DNA of 5,947 nt from DATDAW01 sp036524675. GTDB taxonomy: Bacteria > Verrucomicrobiota > Verrucomicrobiia > Chthoniobacterales > DASVRZ01. The stretch covers positions 1-5,947 of the forward strand of contig DATDBU010000028.1 in NCBI GenBank assembly GCA_036524675.1. The letters are read 5' to 3'. Below are positions 1-5,741 of the stretch, piece after piece. Within the stretch, counting starts at the first letter, position 1. Every line of letters starts with the position of its first letter. The notes beneath the pieces are model-generated. The model worked only from the letters and a program-made list of their open reading frames with translations. It was not told where the DNA came from and searched no databases. The position numbers were made by a program, and so were the translations under genes.

Positions 1-284
1 TTGCCTCCTTTTAGCTGCAGGGTTGCGCAACCGGAAACTGTAAAGCGATTTAGAAGCAAGGCTGTTACGGTTTCGTAAAGCATCAATTGGCGCTCCGGCA
101 CGGTCGGATGAAAGGGATAAGGACTCTTTGCCAGAATTTACCTATTATGCAACGAAAGCTGAGATTGGCGACGGTATGTGAGGGGCGCGAAGTCAGGGCG
201 GCTTGATGACGAAATTGAATTAGTGGCAGGTGCATTTTCCGACCCGAAACGGCGCGAGCTGCTGACCCTCAATGCGACTATCTT
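1..284. other. Left-edge region without a recognisable gene
   Basis: No convincing coding sequence is visible on either strand. One short plus-strand frame starting at a GTG near 224 gives about 35 residues and resembles no family I know. Base composition is visibly more AT-rich than in the gene cluster to the right. The only clear structure is the palindrome at 21-32. No rho-independent terminator or tRNA fold was seen. The stretch may be intergenic DNA or the decayed end of a gene outside the window. Confidence 0.5.
21..32. repeat. Perfect 12-bp palindrome
   Basis: GGTTGCGCAACC is identical to its own reverse complement. The flanking bases do not extend the symmetry. With no loop it is more like a dimeric protein binding site than a terminator hairpin. 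No gene start lies close by, so a regulatory role is only a possibility, and a single 12-bp palindrome can occur by chance. Confidence 0.35.
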
Positions 285-479
285 ATGGCAACTGAGTATT
301 TATCCTTTGCGGATTGGGAAAGAAACTTGAAGCTCTCTAACGACTTCGTCGAAGTCATCATCACCTTGGAGGTGGGACCCCGCATCATCTCGTATCGACC
401 CCTTCAAGGTCGCAACGTCTTTAAGCTGGTCCGCGAGGAGGCGGGCCAGTCGAAAAAGGAACGTCTCCTCGATTCGTGA
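285..479 (+). pseudogene. N-terminal remnant of a GPRI-motif family protein (aldose-epimerase-like fold suspected)
   Basis: The 64-residue frame contains NLKLSNDFVEVIITLEVGPR followed by IISYRPLQGRNVFK (about residues 14-47). This matches the opening of a family of roughly 300-residue uncharacterised proteins that begin with a pattern like 'rLsNg.vEvivttdvGPRIi.y.f.ggeNvf' and are thought to have a galactose-mutarotase-type fold. That link is from memory, not from a search. The usual next block, a conserved GGHRLW-like segment, is absent in all three forward frames, and the frame stops after KKERLLDS. The gene therefore lost about 80 percent of its length. No Shine-Dalgarno sequence precedes the ATG. 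It converges on the tautomerase gene, whose stop codon lies 60 nt away on the other strand. A genuine small protein is possible but less likely. Confidence 0.5.
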
Positions 480-538
480 TTCGATGCTCGTGCAAACTGC
501 CGCATGCGAGATTGCGGAATGCTTTCCGGCTAAGGGGG

Positions 539-748
539 CTAGCCCATTTCGGAGTGCTCGCTGGACGGATCGCCGAAAAGTTTTCCTTCTCCAGCCCAGT
601 CGCTCGGTTTTACGTCATCAAAAATGACGTAGATGTATTTGGGATCCGTGCCGGTATTCCGAACAATGCTTTCCGTGATCTCGGCGGCAACTTTTGCTTT
701 CTGGTCGTGGTTCTTGCCTTCAAACCAACTTACGCGCACAACGGGCAT
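539..748 (-). CDS. 4-oxalocrotonate tautomerase family protein
   Basis: The product is 69 residues, a typical length for single-domain 4-OT proteins. The start at 748 gives MPVVRVSWFEGKNHDQKAKV, so removal of Met exposes the catalytic N-terminal proline that defines the superfamily. An upstream in-frame ATG at 796 would bury that proline. The chosen start also has a good GAGGAA ribosome site. The rest follows the family: an amphipathic helix (about residues 14-31, KVAAEITESIVRNTG), a beta strand YIYVIFDDV (38-46), then a DWAGEGK segment (50-56) like the usual '.nWa.gG'. The Arg11 of classical 4-OT appears to be Lys, so the substrate may differ from 2-hydroxymuconate. It is cytoplasmic and probably oligomeric, as the family is. 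It is the last gene of the minus-strand cluster, 70 nt after the hydrolase, where enol-keto tautomerisation of ring-cleavage products would fit. Family assignment is firm; the substrate is unknown. Confidence 0.88.
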   Translation of the reverse strand: MPVVRVSWFEGKNHDQKAKVAAEITESIVRNTGTDPKYIYVIFDDVKPSDWAGEGKLFGDPSSEHSEMG

Positions 749-753
749 AGGTA

Positions 754-759
754 TTCCTC
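754..759 (-). promoter_or_regulatory. Ribosome binding site of the tautomerase gene
   Basis: On the minus strand GAGGAA lies 5 nt before the ATG at 748. It decides the start that leaves proline as residue 2. It is the only strong Shine-Dalgarno match found for any gene of this cluster. Confidence 0.7.
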
Positions 760-818
760 GGTTATGTTTGAACGTTCTTTTGCTTCTACTTTTCATGGCA
801 TCGGTGAAATCGCAAGGC

Positions 819-1820
819 TTACCGCGCCAGGAACGACCGGAGGTCGGTGGTAAATTTGATCGGATTCTTGAACATCAAAAAGTGATCGCCCTGCTCTTCC
901 TTGGTGTAACTGTAGAGCGTTGCGTTCGGGATCACGGACGCCATCCATCGCTGGCTCGGTAGGTTGTTGCTGTATTCGCCGGAGAAGATGGCCGTGGGGA
1001 CATTGATTTTGTGGCGAATCACGTCGCGCCAGTCGTTGGTCGCGTGGTCGAAGAGCACCAAGGCGAGATGTTTCGGGTCGTTCTTGATGAACTCGCCAGC
1101 GAAACTTTCGGAGTTCACGAAATAGGGAGAATCCTTGACCAGAGAGCGCTCCATCGGTTTTGTGTCGACGATGAGGCTGTTGGTCGGCGCGCCAGCTGTG
1201 AAGGCGGCAATCATGCGCTCGGGTGAAGTGGTCATGCCTCCGGCGTCGAGGCGCTCCTGCTCGGACCAGTCGGCGTGTGAGTAGATGGAGACTGGCTCAT
1301 CGACGAATACCGCCTTGCGGATGCTCTTTGTCCCGAACAGATCAATGTAGCCCCACAGAACTGCGGCTCCCATCGACCAGCCACAGTAATCGGCCGACTT
1401 CACTCCGAGGTGATCGGTGAACTCCTTGAGATCCATGGAAAAGCGGGAGATGCGTGTTCCGAAGTCCACCCGCTGGGAAAGACCCTGATTACGCGGATCC
1501 AGAACATACACGTGGTAGTGTTTGCTGAGCAGATACATCACGTTGAAGTATTCGGCTCCGTTGGCTGACCAGCCGGGAATGAAGATGAGCGGCTTGCCTT
1601 CACCGGCCTCCCAATAGGTGAGCTTCACTCCGTCGCTCGTGTTGAAGGATTTGATCTCCAGCCCGTTGAAATCCGAGAGCTTGGCTGGGAACCCCTCGAT
1701 CTTGTTGGGGAACTCGTAGTCCTTGCCGAGAACCTCCACCGCAGGGGCTGCCGCGGCGTAGCTAAAGGAAAAGAGGAGAAATGAAAGGGTGCAAATGACT
1801 TGGCAGATGATGTTTCGCAT
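819..1820 (-). CDS. Secreted alpha/beta hydrolase
   Basis: The 333-residue product begins MRNIICQVICTLSFLLFSFS and continues YAAAAPAVEV. This is a signal peptide with a long hydrophobic core and probable cleavage near the AAAAPA stretch (residues 22-27), so the enzyme is likely periplasmic or secreted. A GTG start at 1868 would add 16 residues in front of this leader and is less likely. The alpha/beta-hydrolase core follows: oxyanion strand PLIFIPGWSANG (77-88), LDPRNQGLSQ (107-116, the D-x-R-x-x-G-x-S family pattern), and nucleophile elbow CGWSMG with Ser149. His313 in QGDHF is the likely catalytic histidine. The acid is unclear: the usual Asp site after strand 7 reads FSGEYSNN (Glu282), while Asp174 in FVDEP lies after strand 6. 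The gene starts 61 nt after the ADP-ribosylglycohydrolase-like gene and has no obvious ribosome site. The substrate cannot be named; an ester or C-C hydrolase is possible. Confidence 0.88.
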   Translation of the reverse strand: MRNIICQVICTLSFLLFSFSYAAAAPAVEVLGKDYEFPNKIEGFPAKLSDFNGLEIKSFNTSDGVKLTYWEAGEGKPLIFIPGWSANGAEYFNVMYLLSKHYHVYVLDPRNQGLSQRVDFGTRISRFSMDLKEFTDHLGVKSADYCGWSMGAAVLWGYIDLFGTKSIRKAVFVDEPVSIYSHADWSEQERLDAGGMTTSPERMIAAFTAGAPTNSLIVDTKPMERSLVKDSPYFVNSESFAGEFIKNDPKHLALVLFDHATNDWRDVIRHKINVPTAIFSGEYSNNLPSQRWMASVIPNATLYSYTKEEQGDHFLMFKNPIKFTTDLRSFLAR

Positions 1821-1881
1821 AACGGTTTCTGTTACTGAGTTTCTAATCGGGGCTGAGGACACAAACACGGCGCGGGATGCA

Positions 1882-2982
1882 TCAAGGGCATTCGTTTCGC
1901 GCTTCGGCCTCTTCTCCGAGTTGCTTGGCCAGAGCGATCAGCTCCGGGGCATTTTCGAGCCCATCGAGAAGGCGCTGTGGAATGGCCGCGAGTCCTATCT
2001 GCGCGCCGACGAGGGCTCCGGTGAGGATGGCGCGGGCCTGGTTCTGACCGCCGCCATTGATGGCGTGGAGCACGGCGGATTCAAAGTCGTCGTGAAAGCG
2101 TGCGGCGAGATAGTAGGCGGCGGGAAGCTGATGATAGATCGCGCACGGCATGCCATAGACGATGGAGACCTTCCACGCTGGCTCGATGCGGATGCCGGGA
2201 TCGCTCGCGGCCTCGGCCATGGAGGAGGGCGTGAGCAGCGCATCCGGCGAGGCGAACCGTCCCGCGCGCGGTGGATCAGGATCGCCGGGGCGCGGTGGCT
2301 GGAGGTTGCCCTCAGTGACGGCATGGAACGGCAGTTCGCCGCTTTTGACTAGGAGCATGAGTTTGTCCGAAATCTCAATATCGAGCCGATGGCCCTGCAC
2401 GAGCAGGCCGAGCAGCGCGCCGTAGGCAACGGTCATGGACTGCACCGTGTCGTCGGCCTGCGTGAGGGCGGTGTTGCGGCAGACGCTCTCGGCAAGTTGG
2501 TGCGGGCTTTTGGCGTAGCGAACCGCGATCGCCAGCGTGCGCTCGATGGCTTCGGTGGTATCGGCATGACCGGCAGATTGGCTCCACGGCAATCCTTGTT
2601 GCACTCGCCGACGCCAAGCTTCGCGGATGGACTGGCTGGTGTAGCCGCCGGGACCGGACATGGGCTGGCCATTGAGCTGCGGAAAAAGTTCGTCGTCCAT
2701 CCGCCGGCAAAAATCCGCCTCATCATAGCCGCCGCACTCGACGAGCGAGCGCAGCGTCATCTCGAGGATGATGCCGGCTTGAGACAGTTGTCCTGCTTTC
2801 ATCCCTGCGTGGTAACGATCCGGCTTGGGATCGGTGTAGCCGTTAATCCACGGGCCATAGTTGGCGCGCAGTTCGTCGAGGTCGTAATGCCAGTGCGGGC
2901 CGAGGCCGAGGGCATCACCGATGAACGCGCCCAACAGGGCACCAGCGGCACGGTCTTCAAATGATGGAGAGGTCGTGGACAT
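1882..2982 (-). CDS. ADP-ribosylglycohydrolase / crystallin-J1 family protein with altered metal motifs
   Basis: The 366-residue, all-helical protein has the family opening RAAGALLGAFIGDALGLG (11-28) and the family ending AILTGALVGAQIGLAAIP (318-335), so fold membership is clear. Classical members bind two magnesium ions through a TDDT motif near the N-terminus and a GGDxDT motif near the C-terminus. Here the first position reads KAGQLSQAG (62-70) and the second INGGGQNQARA (308-318), so most metal-binding Asp and Thr residues are replaced. The remaining sequence is intact, with a conserved-looking glycine-rich GPGGYTSQSIREAWRRR (110-126), so this looks like a distinct subfamily and not a decayed gene. 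The ATG lies 8 nt after the VOC stop with no Shine-Dalgarno sequence, which suggests translational coupling. Its role in this operon is unknown: ADP-ribose removal is doubtful, and binding of a nucleotide-like ligand or a different hydrolysis is possible. Confidence 0.85.
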   Translation of the reverse strand: MSTTSPSFEDRAAGALLGAFIGDALGLGPHWHYDLDELRANYGPWINGYTDPKPDRYHAGMKAGQLSQAGIILEMTLRSLVECGGYDEADFCRRMDDELFPQLNGQPMSGPGGYTSQSIREAWRRRVQQGLPWSQSAGHADTTEAIERTLAIAVRYAKSPHQLAESVCRNTALTQADDTVQSMTVAYGALLGLLVQGHRLDIEISDKLMLLVKSGELPFHAVTEGNLQPPRPGDPDPPRAGRFASPDALLTPSSMAEAASDPGIRIEPAWKVSIVYGMPCAIYHQLPAAYYLAARFHDDFESAVLHAINGGGQNQARAILTGALVGAQIGLAAIPQRLLDGLENAPELIALAKQLGEEAEARNECP

Positions 2983-2990
2983 GGGTGAAG

Positions 2991-3881
2991 TTAAGCAGGA
3001 AGCAAGGTGACCAGCGAGCCGGCGGGATCACTCCAGGAGGAAGCCGAGGGAGCGGTCTCCGGGGCAGTCATGTCCCAGCCGACGAGGCCCGTCGCGTTCT
3101 CAAGACGGGATACGCGGGCATTGGTGCGCCAGGTGTTAATGGCGAGATGATGATGGTAATCGCCACGCGCAAAAAAGAGCGCACCCGGATAGTCCGACTG
3201 AGTTACTCTCAAGCCGAGGCGACTTCGATAGGCATCCACTTCGCTGAGATCGCTTACTTGCAGATGCAGATGCCCGATGCTGAACGCGCCGATGCTGTCC
3301 AGATCTGTCTCGCCTTTGAGCAGGATGCTGCGGAGCGGCAGAGCCCGGCTGACCATTTGGATTTGATCGCCGTGCCAGGGCCATTCATTCGCGGGTTTGT
3401 CCCACGCTAGCTCCAGGCCGTTGCCATCGGGGTCTTCGAGATAGACCGCCCAGCTCACGCCATGATCGGAGGCTCCGTGAAAGCGATCCGTCGCAGCGAT
3501 GGCCCGCCGCACGATGGGCCGCCAGTCGGCGAGGTCAGCAAACAGAAACGCGATGTGGAAGAGGCCTGGAGCTTCGGGTGACACCGGGCGAGCGTTTTTG
3601 TCTTCGATGAGAGTCAGGAGGACATCGCCCGAGCCGGGATGGTGGAGCGAGATCGTCTGCTTGTCCGACGCATCCGCTCGAGGCACCAGACCGAGCACCC
3701 GCTGATAGAACTCCGCGAGACGCGCGGCGTTTGCAGTGCGCAAAACCACGCGACGGATTATCGGACGAAACGCAGGAGCGGTGAAAGTATTCATGGCAAG
3801 CAAGGAGGTAGAGAGCGGCCCGGGAAACTGAGTGGCTAGGGCAGCCGCCAGGTTTTGTGTGAGCCAGTGGCGACGAGTCAT
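2991..3881 (-). CDS. Two-domain VOC protein, CatE-like (catechol 2,3-dioxygenase / glyoxalase superfamily)
   Basis: The 296-residue product has two VOC modules. The first spans about 40-160: RLAEFYQRVLGL (54-65), APGLFHIAF (104-112), SDHGVS (138-143) and YLEDPDGNGLELAW (147-160). The second spans about 200-295: IGHLHLQVSDLSEVDAYRSR (202-221), then GDYHHHLAINTW (240-251). The YHHHL..NTW signature is characteristic of CatE-type ring-cleavage dioxygenases, with His204 and one of His243-245 as likely iron ligands. The usual third ligand, a Glu near the end, appears as Thr292 in DPAGSLVTLL. The start at 3881 lies 5 nt after the doxX stop and gives MTRRHWLTQNLAAALA, a twin-arginine-like leader. An ATG at 3794 would begin just before the first domain but has no ribosome site. 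A quinone or catechol substrate is inferred from family and neighbour, not shown. Confidence 0.85.
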   Translation of the reverse strand: MTRRHWLTQNLAAALATQFPGPLSTSLLAMNTFTAPAFRPIIRRVVLRTANAARLAEFYQRVLGLVPRADASDKQTISLHHPGSGDVLLTLIEDKNARPVSPEAPGLFHIAFLFADLADWRPIVRRAIAATDRFHGASDHGVSWAVYLEDPDGNGLELAWDKPANEWPWHGDQIQMVSRALPLRSILLKGETDLDSIGAFSIGHLHLQVSDLSEVDAYRSRLGLRVTQSDYPGALFFARGDYHHHLAINTWRTNARVSRLENATGLVGWDMTAPETAPSASSWSDPAGSLVTLLPA

Positions 3882-3886
3882 GGCAG

Positions 3887-4399
3887 TCAGTTTTTGTTGA
3901 TCGCGCGATCCACGGACCAACGGCCACCACCGGAAACGACAAGGGCCAGCGCCAGGCCGAGGATGACCAGGAAATACTCAATGCCTTCGCCTTGCTGTTT
4001 CCCAAACCAGTTCATGAAGAAGCCGTTTTTCACATGCACCATAAACATGGCTGTCGTCATCACGGTGCCAATGCCGAGCGCGGCGAGCCGGGTGCCGGCG
4101 CCCACCACCAGCAGCAGCGAGCCGAAGAACTCGATCATGATGACGGCGAAGGCCAGCAGCCACGGGATGCCCATCGTGCCGGTGAAGAAGTCCATCGTTC
4201 CCGTGAAGCCGTAGCCGCCGAACCAGCCGAGCAGCTTCTGCGCGCCGTGCGGGAAGACCACGGCGGCGAGGGTAAGGCGCAGGATCGCAGGAGCCACGCT
4301 GCCGTCGGTGCGGGTCAGCGCGGAGACCAGCGTGCGGATTGGATTGGTTGTGGGGGCCTCAACGGAGGTCGAGGCGTGGAGTTGAGATGCTGCGTTCAT
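3887..4399 (-). CDS. DoxX family membrane protein (CatD-like)
   Basis: The 170-residue protein has a soluble N-terminus of about 30 residues and then four hydrophobic segments (about 37-53, 79-100, 103-122 and 141-157), the usual DoxX topology. Family signatures are RLTLAAVVFPHGAQKLLGWF (41-60), GGYGFTGTMDFFTG (61-74) and the buried Glu in VIMIEFFGSLLLVVGAGTRL (86-105). The frame stays open further upstream to 4882, but that part only mirrors the LysR gene. ATG 4399 was chosen because it lies in the divergent intergenic region and gives the family length of about 150-170. DoxX proteins are inner-membrane proteins linked to redox and thiol or quinone stress; their biochemistry is poorly defined. 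It is the first gene of the minus-strand operon and is followed after 5 nt by the CatE-like gene, the same gene order as catDE of Bacillus. No clear ribosome site is visible. Confidence 0.9.
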   Translation of the reverse strand: MNAASQLHASTSVEAPTTNPIRTLVSALTRTDGSVAPAILRLTLAAVVFPHGAQKLLGWFGGYGFTGTMDFFTGTMGIPWLLAFAVIMIEFFGSLLLVVGAGTRLAALGIGTVMTTAMFMVHVKNGFFMNWFGKQQGEGIEYFLVILGLALALVVSGGGRWSVDRAINKN

Positions 4400-4431
4400 T
4401 GGTATTGTCGTGTTAAATTTTGAGGTTTCGG

Positions 4432-4446
4432 CAGGAAGGATTCCTG
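4432..4446. promoter_or_regulatory. Inverted repeat, candidate operator near doxX
   Basis: CAGGAA-GGA-TTCCTG is a perfect 6-bp dyad with a 3-bp centre. It lies 33 bp upstream of the doxX ATG, where a core promoter would be. The 3-bp centre is too short for a stable hairpin, so a DNA-binding dimer is the better explanation. It does not follow the T-N11-A rule of LysR boxes. Confidence 0.4.
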
Positions 4447-4506
4447 ACGTGGCGACACCATGCCGTGCGCGCTGGGTGGCGGATAATGCCGGGTGCGTAT
4501 TGCCAT

Positions 4507-4523
4507 TATGCGTGTTGTGCATA
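4507..4523. promoter_or_regulatory. Candidate LysR box (T-N11-A dyad)
   Basis: TATGC-N7-GCATA is a perfect 5-bp dyad. It contains T4509 and A4521 with 11 bases between, the hallmark geometry of LysR-type recognition sites. It lies just before the regulator's preferred start at 4535, which would suit negative autoregulation. If translation began at the GTG at 4493 or the ATG at 4508, the site would fall inside the coding region. Confidence 0.4.
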
Positions 4524-4534
4524 TCCTGCGGTTC

Positions 4535-5434
4535 ATGATCGAACTGCTGCGCGCCTTCTGCATTGTGGTGGAGGAAGGCAGTCTCAACCGCGCGGCCGAG
4601 CGCCTGCACATCACCCAGCCTTCGCTCACGCGGCAGATGCAGGCGCTGGAAAATGAAATCGGCGGCGCCCTGCTCGAACGCCAGTCCAGCGGGGTCAAAC
4701 CAACTGCGCTGGGGCAGGTCGCGCTCGCTAGCGTCGGCCCCGTGCTGGAGCAATACGATGCCGTTTGCACGGACCTGCGGCGTCAGGCCCGTGGACAGCG
4801 TGCCGAACTGCGGATTGGCTACATTGGCTCCGCCGCGCACACCTATCTGAACCCCGCTCTCGCGGCTCTGCGTCGTGAGCATCCCGAGGCAAAGGTAAAA
4901 CTGCTTGATCTCTCACCGGGCGAACAGATCGCCGCCCTGAAAAAGGGCGACATCGACCTCGCGCTCATCGGCCAGGAAGGCGCCTCGCTGTCGCGCGACT
5001 TTTACACGCGCAAGCTCGCCACCCTCGGCGTCTGCGTGGTGATGCCGGCGGATCATCCGTTGGCGTCGAGACGCGAACTCAGCACTACCGACTTGAAGAA
5101 GGAGGCTTTCATCGGAGCCCCCGATGACGAAGTGCCCGGCCGCAACCAATGGATCACTCGCCTGTGTCGCAAAGCTGGCTTCCGTCCCAAGTTTATCGCG
5201 GACGCCGCCAGCATCGGCGAAGTCTTCTCGATGGTCGCCGGCGATGGCGCTGTAACCCTTCTCCCAGACTACTTCGCGCAAACTCCGCCGCCGGGAGTCA
5301 CTCTCGTGCCGCTCATCGACCCTGCCGCGCATTGGGACCTGCTGCTCATCTGGCAACGCGGTCGCGCCCCGAGGGTTCTGAAGGCGATGGTTGATCTGCT
5401 CGCCGTGACGGCGCGTCCGAAGCCAACTGGCTAA
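4535..5434 (+). CDS. LysR-type transcriptional regulator
   Basis: The 299-residue product has the standard family length. The N-terminal winged helix-turn-helix covers about residues 1-60: IVVEEGSLNRAAERLHITQP (10-29) followed by SLTRQMQALENEIGGALLER (30-49) and the wing GVKPTALG (53-60). The linker helix runs to about 85. The effector-binding domain starts at ELRIGYIGSA (91-100) and shows the typical LKKGDIDLALIG (135-146) and VVMPADHPLA (168-177) blocks. Start 4535 gives MIELLRAFCIV, matching the usual LysR beginning; starts at 4493 (GTG) or 4508 (ATG) would add 14 or 9 unusual residues. No Shine-Dalgarno sequence is seen at any of them. The gene is divergent from the doxX-VOC operon, so that operon is the most likely target. 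The inducer is unknown; an aromatic or quinone compound is inferred from the target genes. Confidence 0.93.
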   Translation: MIELLRAFCIVVEEGSLNRAAERLHITQPSLTRQMQALENEIGGALLERQSSGVKPTALGQVALASVGPVLEQYDAVCTDLRRQARGQRAELRIGYIGSAAHTYLNPALAALRREHPEAKVKLLDLSPGEQIAALKKGDIDLALIGQEGASLSRDFYTRKLATLGVCVVMPADHPLASRRELSTTDLKKEAFIGAPDDEVPGRNQWITRLCRKAGFRPKFIADAASIGEVFSMVAGDGAVTLLPDYFAQTPPPGVTLVPLIDPAAHWDLLLIWQRGRAPRVLKAMVDLLAVTARPKPTG

Positions 5435-5741
5435 CGAGACAGTCAGCAGCGAAACGACACCGTTCGAGAATCCGCAACTGAAGGCCGAACTGGCAGTTGA
5501 AAGAATCTCCCCACCCTATCTGCCTTTGGTCGAACCTGGCTCACGGGAAAGGGAGTTGGGTAAGCTCCGACAGCGCCGATTGAGCCGGAGTTTCTGGATC
5601 ACAATACAATCGAAGCTGTCGTGATAAAAGGATATCGCCCAGTGTACTACAGTAGCGAAGCCAGCATGCGACGAAGTGAACGGGAAGTGGCGAGGCTCCG
5701 CGGGGAGGCCCGCGTCCAAACACTCGACGTCGCGCGGATAG
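5435..5741. other. Region between the LysR gene and the broken dehydrogenase
   Basis: No recognised gene is present. An 8-bp imperfect stem (AAGCTCCG at 5562-5569 with CGGAGTTT at 5586-5593, one G-T pair, 16-nt loop) could be a weak terminator for the regulator but has no proper T-run. An open plus-strand frame follows the TAA at 5561 and runs through a GTG at 5642 and an ATG at 5666 into the dehydrogenase region. Its translation between about 5564 and 5743 matches nothing I know and lacks the glycine-rich dinucleotide-binding motif expected there. Confidence 0.45.

Larger units (their letters stand above)
4400..4534. promoter_or_regulatory. Divergent promoter and operator region between doxX and the LysR gene
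   Basis: This 135-bp segment separates the two start codons and must hold the promoters of both transcripts. It includes an AT-rich patch near the doxX start (4411-4423) and two perfect dyads (4432-4446 and 4507-4523). A GATAAT hexamer at 4482-4487 could be a -10 for the regulator, but I see no good -35 at the right distance, so promoter positions are not assigned. This arrangement is the usual one for a LysR regulator controlling a divergent operon and itself. Confidence 0.6.

Noticed and set aside
224..331. Short plus-strand frame with DPKRRELL, resembling the start of an ArsR-type repressor
   Set aside because: Only a few residues match, the frame ends after about 35 codons, and no helix-turn-helix follows.
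515..528. CGGAA-TGCT-TTCCG hairpin just after the tautomerase stop, as a terminator
   Set aside because: The stem is only 5 bp and no T-run follows on the minus strand, so it does not meet the pattern of a rho-independent terminator.
2389..2964. Long plus-strand open frame of 191 codons opposite the ADP-ribosylglycohydrolase-like gene
   Set aside because: It is antisense to a clear family member in GC-rich DNA, has no recognisable domain, and is best explained as a mirror frame.
4400..4882. N-terminal extension of the DoxX frame across the LysR gene
   Set aside because: The extension would overlap the regulator's DNA-binding domain on the opposite strand, has no DoxX similarity, and would double the family length.
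5475..5499. CAACTG...CAGTTG inverted repeat after the LysR gene
   Set aside because: The arms are 6 bp with a 13-nt loop and no T-run; this is common by chance and too weak for a terminator call.
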